Source: Haplomitrium mnioides (taxonomy: Eukaryota > Marchantiophyta > Haplomitriopsida > Calobryales). Taken from it: a stretch of DNA of 27,462 nucleotides. The notes beneath the pieces were generated by a model that was not told where the DNA came from, searched no databases, and saw only the letters and a list, made by a program, of their open reading frames with translations. Positions 20,844-27,462 of this stretch are shown here, piece after piece; position 1 is the stretch's first letter, and every line of letters starts with the position of its first letter. A program made the translations under genes and the position numbers. The DNA is taken from positions 1-27,462 of the forward strand of contig JBNGIS010030619.1 of the NCBI GenBank assembly GCA_049999725.1. Reading direction: 5' to 3'.

Positions 20844-23800
20844 GTAGTGCTCTCATCATTTTAAAGATTAACATTCTATTGCTTATAACTTTCTTGAAAT
20901 TACCATTGTCTTGCTCCAATCTCTTAGAAGTTTACCATTCTATTGCTCACATCCTTCTTGAAATTACCATTGCATTGCTCTCATCTCTTTAAAGATTGTC
21001 ATTCTATTGCTCATATTTTTCTTGACATTGCCATTGTAATGCTCTAATCTCTTTAAAGATTACCATTCCCTTGCTCATATCCTTCTTGAAATTACCATTG
21101 TATTGCTATCATCTCTTTAATCTTTAAAGACTACCAATCTATTGCTCATGTGATTGCTAAAATTACCATTGTAATTCTCTCATCTCTTTGAAGATTACCA
21201 TTCTATTGCTCATATCCTTCTTGAAATCACCATTGTATTGCTCTCATCTATTTTGAGAAGCTACCATTCTAATACTCCTTTGCTTCTTGAAATAACCATT
21301 CTTTTTCTTTCATCATTTTAGACATTACCGTATTATTGCTCATATTTTTCTTGAAATTTCCATCGTATTGCTCTCATCCCTTTAAAGATTACCATTCTAT
21401 TGCTTATATCCTTCTTGAAATCACCAGTGTATTGCTCTCATCTATTTGAGAAAATTACCATTCTAATGCTCATGTACTTCTTGAAATTACCATTCTTTTG
21501 CTTTAATATTTTTAAACATTACCATATTATTGCTCATGTTTTTCTTGAGATTACCATTGTGTTGCTCTAATCTCTTTTAAGACAACTATTTTTTCGCTCA
21601 TATCCTTCTTGAAACTACCATTGTATTGCTCTTGTCACTCTCAAGATAATCATTCTACTGCCCATATACTTCTTGAAATTTTCATTGTAATGCTCTCATC
21701 TATTTAAAGATTACCATTCTATTATTTATATCCTTCTTGAAATCACCATTCTAAAGCTCTTATCTCTTTAAAGACTACCATTTTGTTGCTCAAATACTTC
21801 TTGAAATTACCATTGTATTGATCTCATCTCTTTAGAGATTACCATTCTATTGCTCAAATCTTTGTTGAAATTGCCGCTGTAAAGCTCTCATCTCTTTAAA
21901 GACTACTACAAATTTGCTCATATACTTCTTCAAACTACCATTGTATACCTCTCATCTCTTTAAAGATTCACATTCTATTGCTCATATAATTGTTGAAATT
22001 ACCATTGTTTTGCTCTCACCTCTTTAAAGATTACCATTCTATTGCTCGCATCCTTCTTGAAATTAAAATTGTATTGCTCACATCACTTTAAGAGATTACC
22101 ATTGTATTGCTCATGTAATTCTTCAAATTACAATTGTATTGCTCTCATCTCTTTGAAGATTACCATTCTATTGCTCATATCCTTTTTGAAATTACTATTG
22201 TATTGCTCTGATCACTCTCAAGATTATCATCCTATTGCTTATATACTTCTTGAAATTGTTGTTGTAATGCTCTCATCTATTAAAAGATTGCCATGCTATT
22301 GCTCATGTCCTTCTTGAAATAACCATTATACTGTTCTCATCTCTATAAATACTGCCATTCTATTGCTAATATAATTCTTGAAATTACCAGTGTATTTCTC
22401 TCATCTCTTGAAAGAGTGCCATTCTATTGCTCATATCCTTCTTCAAGATACCATTGTATTGCTCTCATCTCTTTTAAGATTACCAACCATTCGATTGCTT
22501 ATATCCTTCTTGAAATTACCATTGTATTGTTGTCGTTTCTTTAAAGATAACCATTCTTTTGCTCAAATCCTTTTTATAGGTACCACTCTATTGCTCTGAT
22601 CACTTTCAAAATTACCATTCTATTTCCCATATACTTCTTGAAACTTCCATTATAATGCTCTCATCTCTTTAAGAACAACCACTCTATTGCTCAAATCCTT
22701 CTTGAAATCACCATTGCATTGCTCTCATCTCTTTAGAGATTACCATTCTATTGCTCATATCCTTTTTGAAATGACCATTGTAGTTCTCTCATCTCTTTAA
22801 ACATTGCCATTCTATTGCTCATATTGTTCTTGAAATTACCATTGTATTGCTCTCATCTCTTTAAAGATGACAATTCTATTGCTCATAACCTTCTTGAAAA
22901 GACTTTTCTATTGCTCTCATCACTCTCAAGATTACCATTCGATTGCCCATGTCCTTCCTGAAATTGCCATTGTAATGCTAAGATCTCTTTGAAGAATACC
23001 ATTTTGTTGCCCATATCCTTCTTCAAATTGCCATTGTATTAATCTCATCTCTTTAGAGAATACCATTCTATTGCTCATATCTTTCTTGAAAATACCATTG
23101 TATTGCTCTCATTACTCTCAAGATTATCATTCTTTTCCCTACATACTTCTTGAAACTTCCTTTGTATTGCTCTCATCTCTTTTAAGATTACCATTCTATT
23201 GCTCACATCCTTCTTCAAATCACCATTGTATTGTACTCATCTCCTTAAAGTTTACCACTCTATTGGTGATGCTATTTTTTAAATTACAATTGTATATCTC
23301 TCATCTGTTTCAAAATTACCATTCTATTGCTCATGTCCTTCTTGAAATTACCATTGTATTGCTCTCATCTCTTCAACGACTACCATTCTACCGCTCATTT
23401 TCTTCTTGAAATTACCATTGTTTTGCTCTCATCTCCTCAACGATTACCATTCTATTGCTCATATCCTTCTTGACATAACCATTTTATTTCTCTCATCTCT
23501 TTAAACATTGCCACTCTTTTGCTAGCATCATTCTTGAAATAACCATTGTATTTTTCTCATCTTTTTAAAGACTACAATTCAATTGCTCATATCCTTCTTG
23601 AAATTACCATTGTATTGCTCTCATCTCTTTAAAGACTACCATTCTATTGGTCACATACTTCTTGAAATTGCCATTGTAGTGCTCTCATCATTTTAAAGAT
23701 TAACATTCTATTGCTTATAACTTTCTTGACATTACCATTGTATTGCTCTAATCTCTTTGAAGATTACCATTCTATTGCCCACATCCTTCTTGAAATTATC

Positions 23801-23874
23801 ATTGTATTGCTCTCATCTCTTTAAGAATTATCAATCTATTGCTCATATTTTTTTTTGACATTGCCATTGCAATG
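20839..23874 (+). repeat. 64 bp satellite array, block 2 (~47 units)
   Basis: Same dimeric 64 bp unit as the other blocks, restarting after the solo LTR at CCACCGTAGTGCTCTCATC, in phase with the left side. The stretch 20844-21041 closely matches 23676-23874. The stretch 22063-22650 corresponds to 5650-6240, another long-range match inside the array. Confidence 0.95.
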
Positions 23875-24864
23875 TGTCACTTCTCTATTCCAGGCCTTCA
23901 CCCTTTCAAGTGTTGCTTTGAAGGCAAGGGAGGAAAGATTCAAGGCTTTCAAGTTCTTTTTTGAGATGGCCCCTTGCTAGTTAACACTTTGAGGCTTTAA
24001 GGATTCTCCCTTTCCTTCCAAGCCTTTAGCACACCACTCACTCTCTTTTGGTTACACTCAAGTCAGTTATTCATGCCACCCTCAGGTCCACATTCACACC
24101 CCCCAGCTGATCTTTGTGTAATTACTTCACTTTATTCCAAGGGCCCAATGACTTAGACCCTACCACCTTATTGATGCTTTGGGGTAGAAGTGTGCTTGTG
24201 GCCTGCACCAATGAACAATACAAGAGGTTTGGACTTCCCCTCTCAGGGTTGTGACAGAACTCGTATAGCCGATCCTAACTATCCTAAGATGAACTAAGTT
24301 CTAAGCTATATAACAAGATCAGAAATAGAGAGCATTTACCCCCATGATCACTTGGTTGTATTTAGGGGTTTGACTCCCCCTTCCAGAGTTGTCCAAGGGT
24401 CTTCTCAACTGGTTCTGATATGCCTTGTCTAAAGTGTCTCTAGAATGCAAGTGCAAAATGCAAATCTAACTACACATATATGCACAAACACTTTACACAA
24501 TATATTGCAAAGAGAAACAGAGTCCTTGAAGGCCCTCTAGATTGATCCACCAACTGAGACTTCCCTTCTAAATCCTTTGCTGCTTTGCAGCCTGCAGCCC
24601 AACAACCACCTACACACCCTTCTCTCTAGAGAGTTTTTTAACTTCCCTCACGAGAAGCCTTGAATTTACTTCCTCATGCTAGGAAGAGGATTTCTTTGGC
24701 TTCCACCTCTGGAAGACAGTCTTCCCAACTGCAAGTAGCCCACTCCACCCCGAGCCTCAACGAGTCTTACTCCGCAGTACGCGGGCACTAACGCAGCCGC
24801 CCCCCCCCCCTCTCTCAACTCTACTTAGGAATTACACCAGAGTGTACTCCGAACACTCTGGGTT

Positions 24865-25500
24865 GATGCTCTTGCATAAGGAATTGCAGAGACGACTCCA
24901 AGCTCCTCACTCGGCAGCCTCTCCCGAAGTCTTAGCTGGCCAGAATCCCTTCTAGACTCCCGTATCGGTTCACCTCCACTCTGGTCCACTCATTGGGACG
25001 AGTTCACCTGGATCGCCCGAGCCTCTTGAGCTCCTCACTTAGCAATTCTCGATGCCCCTCCAGTCCACCTCCGAGCCCCTGCTTGCCTCCTAGAGCTAGT
25101 TCACCCACTTCACGTAGTCTTCTCATTGCATTCTCACTCCTACCCCCCTCGTTGCGATTTCCCTATCTTGAGGTCGCTAGGCTCCTGCACAAGGAATGCA
25201 AAGCCGACCCCAAGCTCCTCACTTGGCGGCCTCTCTCGAATTCTCAACAAACCAAAATCCCTTGTAGCTCATGTATCGGTCCACCTATGCTCTAGTCTAC
25301 TTACGGGGAGGAGTTAACTTGGATCGCCCAAGCCTCTTGAGCTCCTCACTCAGCGATTCTCGGCGCCCCTCCAGTCCACCTCCGAGCCTCCGCTTGCCCC
25401 TTGGGGCTAGTTCACCTGCTTTACGTAGCTTCTCATTGAATTCTTCCTCATGCTTTACCTCGTTGCGATTTCCCCGTCATGCAGTCGTTGTCGCCTCCGT
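24865..25500. repeat. ~313 bp tandem duplication inside LTR copy 3
   Basis: The stretch from GCATAAGGAATTGCAGAG (~24875) to the CTTGAGGTCGCT near 25180 is repeated from ~25184 to ~25500. For example, GATCGCCC is at 25011 and again at 25322. Copies 1 and 2 have this stretch once, so the duplication is private to copy 3 among those seen here. Confidence 0.85.
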
Positions 25501-25887
25501 AGATTGCCTATGCATCAACCCTAACAAAATCGGAGGCCTCCGATGTATACCCCTTGAGCGCTGATCTCTCGAGCCCGATTCGAAGAGAGGTTGTTAATCC
25601 CGTTGGCTCGGAATGGGAGGTGACGACACGTGTCCCATGTGGTCGTTATTCCCGTTACAACCGAAAAAGAGAGCTTGTCGCATGTCCGGTCGGTTGGTTG
25701 GGAAAGGCCAAGTACAACGGTAACTTCCACGGGGAGTCCAAGGAATCTACCGGGTCGAGATTTCGTAGATTCATGCGGAGCCAATTCCGAAAGGTTCCTC
25801 GGAACAGAGTTCCGAAGCGCCCCGCGGACCCTAGCCCACGGAATCTCTGCAGATTTGCCCAAATATCCCAAGCAACCCTCCAAGTGC

Positions 25888-26140
25888 CACGTTATCCAAA
25901 GCCCCGCCGTCCAACGCCGCCCTGCAAAGGGGTAGACGGATCATCGCGCTGACCCCCTCCTCCAAAGTTGACCTGCTCGTGGCCTAAGGTCCGACGGGCT
26001 CCCACCTGCTGTCGCGTGTCCTCTGACTTGCTCGAGGCTCCCGGAGTCACCACGTCATCCAAAGCCTCGCCGCCCGATGCCACCCCGCAAAGGGGTAAGC
26101 GGATCGTCGGGTTGACTTCCTTCCGAGGCTAACCCGTGGA
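25888..26140. repeat. 163 bp spaced direct repeat inside LTR copy 3
   Basis: Modules starting CACGTTATCC (25888) and CACGTCATCC (26051), equivalent to the pair at 19291 and 19454 in copy 2. Confidence 0.75.
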
Positions 26141-26418
26141 CTTCCTTCTCATTCGTCCACGTTTTCGTAAACTTTCGCGGACTCCTTGTGCTCGCCACAT
26201 CATCCGAAGAACCCCTCTTCGTCAAGTAAGAACTGTGCCGACGTTGTCGTTTTGTCATCCCTTCGAGATAAGAACAATACGCGCGCCGAGACTCCCTTTG
26301 TTAAGTTTTCAAAAAGCTCGATATAGGAACTACAAGGCCCCTTTGAACCATTTGCCCCTCTGTCAAACTTTCGGATGTTGTGGCCATACCCCGTCAAACT
26401 TTCTAACTTGGTCTTACC

Positions 26419-26900
26419 AAATCTGTGAAGGATCATCCTTTCAACGTCGCTTGCTCCTCCACCAGTCGGATCTGCAGTAAGTCGTTTTTTGGGCCGACTC
26501 CATCTGACTCTCATGTTCTTCGATAAATCGTCTTTTCGGTGTATCCTTCTTCTCCTCCAATTGGATCGGCGACACATTGCCCTTCTGGCTCATCCTTCTT
26601 CCTGTTGGACGGTTTGCGATGGATCACCATTTCAGCACTACTGCTCTTCGTTTGACCGAATCGTGGATAGGTCACCTTTTTGCCTCTACTCGCTCTTCGT
26701 CTGACCGTCCGGTGATTTGTCCCCCTTTCGGCTCTCCTCTGCTTTTCCTCCTATTAGATCTTCGCTAAGTCACCCCTTCGGCTTCCACGGCTCTTCCCTG
26801 GTCGAATCGTTGATAGATCACCTCTTCGGCACTCGTCGGTTCTCCTTTGACTGGACCCGCGATATATTGCCTTTTCGGGTCTTCCCTCTTGCTCCCCGTT
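26419..26900. repeat. ~49 bp minisatellite inside LTR copy 3 (~10 units)
   Basis: Unit starts at about 26419, 26468, 26525, 26563, 26611, 26658, 26706, 26756, 26804 and 26853, mostly 47-50 bp apart. Same family as 19700-20043, with about three more units. Confidence 0.75.
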
Positions 26901-27007
26901 GGACTCTCATCGGATCCATGTTAAGCGGATTCCCCACGTCGGAAGATGGATCGGAACCCCCTAACCGAGATCTCCACTTAGGGAGGCGAATTCCCATTAC
27001 GCTTTAG

Positions 27008-27160
27008 TGGGCTCCGCCACTTCTCATGAAGATCCTCGGGCTCCCTGGAGTCGCCACATCGTCCGTGGAATCCCGCGAATTACTTCGGAGACGCCACGTT
27101 TCCGTGGAATCTCGCAGAGCCTTCATAGAAATCCACGTTTCCGCTAGGATTCGCGAATTC
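27008..27160. repeat. ~41 bp repeats with CCACGT motif in LTR copy 3
   Basis: Four modules of the type GCCACGTTTCCGTGGAATC, counterpart of 20158-20305. Confidence 0.6.
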
Positions 27161-27462
27161 AAGAAAGAAGGCCCGATCGGACCCTTGTAGAGTGCTCTTA
27201 CGCTTGTGGGATTGAGGCGTACCCCACTCCCTGGCCTGGCTTGCCCTTGCGATGATTCTGAATCCCCCTTCCTTCTCTGATCCTTGCTCCTAAGGTGTGG
27301 TCGCGGTAGGCCATGTCCGCGATCTCTCTCTCCTCTGAGTGCCTTCGGATTTCTGCGTTGTAGATCTGTTCTTCCTCCTCCGATCGCTTCGCCTAGAGTG
27401 GGCGTTCCCTTCTTCCTTGCTTGGCCTCGATCCTCGCATCCCCATGAGGCCCACGGGTTCTC

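Larger units (their letters stand above)
23875..27462 (-). mobile_element. Gypsy LTR copy 3, partial (runs off the window)
   Basis: Begins TGTCACTTCTCTATTCCAGG at 23875, equivalent to the TGTCGC and TGTTGC starts of copies 1 and 2, and can be aligned with copy 2 up to about its position 20603. It is more diverged than copies 1 and 2 are from each other. It is longer because of a tandem duplication of ~313 bp and extra units in the ~49 bp minisatellite. Its left end directly abuts the satellite, so it is either a solo LTR or the 3' LTR of an element whose body lies to the right. Overlapping open frames on both strands are not conserved in copy 2 and are not genes. Confidence 0.78.

Noticed and set aside
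3361-23874. Possible CRISPR-like array (regular repeats)
   Set aside because: No unique spacers: the whole 64 bp unit is repetitive, in a plant-type retrotransposon context, with no cas genes.
17596-23874. A ~6.3 kb macro-satellite unit (LTR-like block plus array repeated in tandem)
   Set aside because: At first the alternation of blocks suggested this. The in-phase satellite on both sides of the LTR and the unfilled sites at 23671 and 21037 show independent insertions instead.
25521-25952. Overlapping open frames of 97-132 codons on both strands in LTR copy 3
   Set aside because: The equivalent part of LTR copy 2 does not keep these frames, and they overlap each other on opposite strands.

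Overview
The window looks like transposon-rich nuclear DNA of a land plant. I find no host protein gene, tRNA, rRNA, CRISPR array or bacterial-type operon. The plant call rests on a Ty3/gypsy pol end with a chromodomain, a plant-type Ty1/copia polyprotein, a 3.2 kb gypsy LTR and a long AT-rich satellite. I cannot name the species.

Layout. Positions 1-768 are the 3' end of a Ty3/gypsy chromovirus on the + strand: chromodomain remnant, polypurine tract and an LTR with a TATA box and repeated G-box motifs. Positions ~770-2034 (- strand) are a decayed gypsy gag with a primer-binding-site candidate, followed by its own long LTR, truncated at ~3360. From 3361 to 23874 runs a tandem satellite with a ~64 bp unit, itself made of two related 32 bp halves. 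About 9.5 kb of it (~148 units) remains once the later insertions are removed.

Three mobile elements sit in the satellite. A nearly complete but dead Ty1/copia element (6614-14400, - strand) has very short LTRs, a perfect 5 bp target duplication, a polypurine tract and one long gag-pol frame broken mainly by stop codons. A solo copy of the gypsy LTR lies at 17596-20838 (- strand). A third copy of that LTR starts at 23875 and runs off the window. Related satellite units elsewhere in the array preserve what look like the uninserted versions of both LTR target sites.

Inferred order of events: the satellite expanded and was internally duplicated; gypsy LTRs and the copia element then inserted, all three within the same ~11 bp of the satellite unit; the left gypsy element lost part of its LTR and was interrupted by the chromovirus. 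The most unusual sequence is a 15-anchor minisatellite inside the copia reverse transcriptase, in which every spacing is a multiple of three and the copies encode Gly-Pro-Phe/Leu-Val motifs in frame with the enzyme. I see no evidence of a new defence, metabolic or signalling system.
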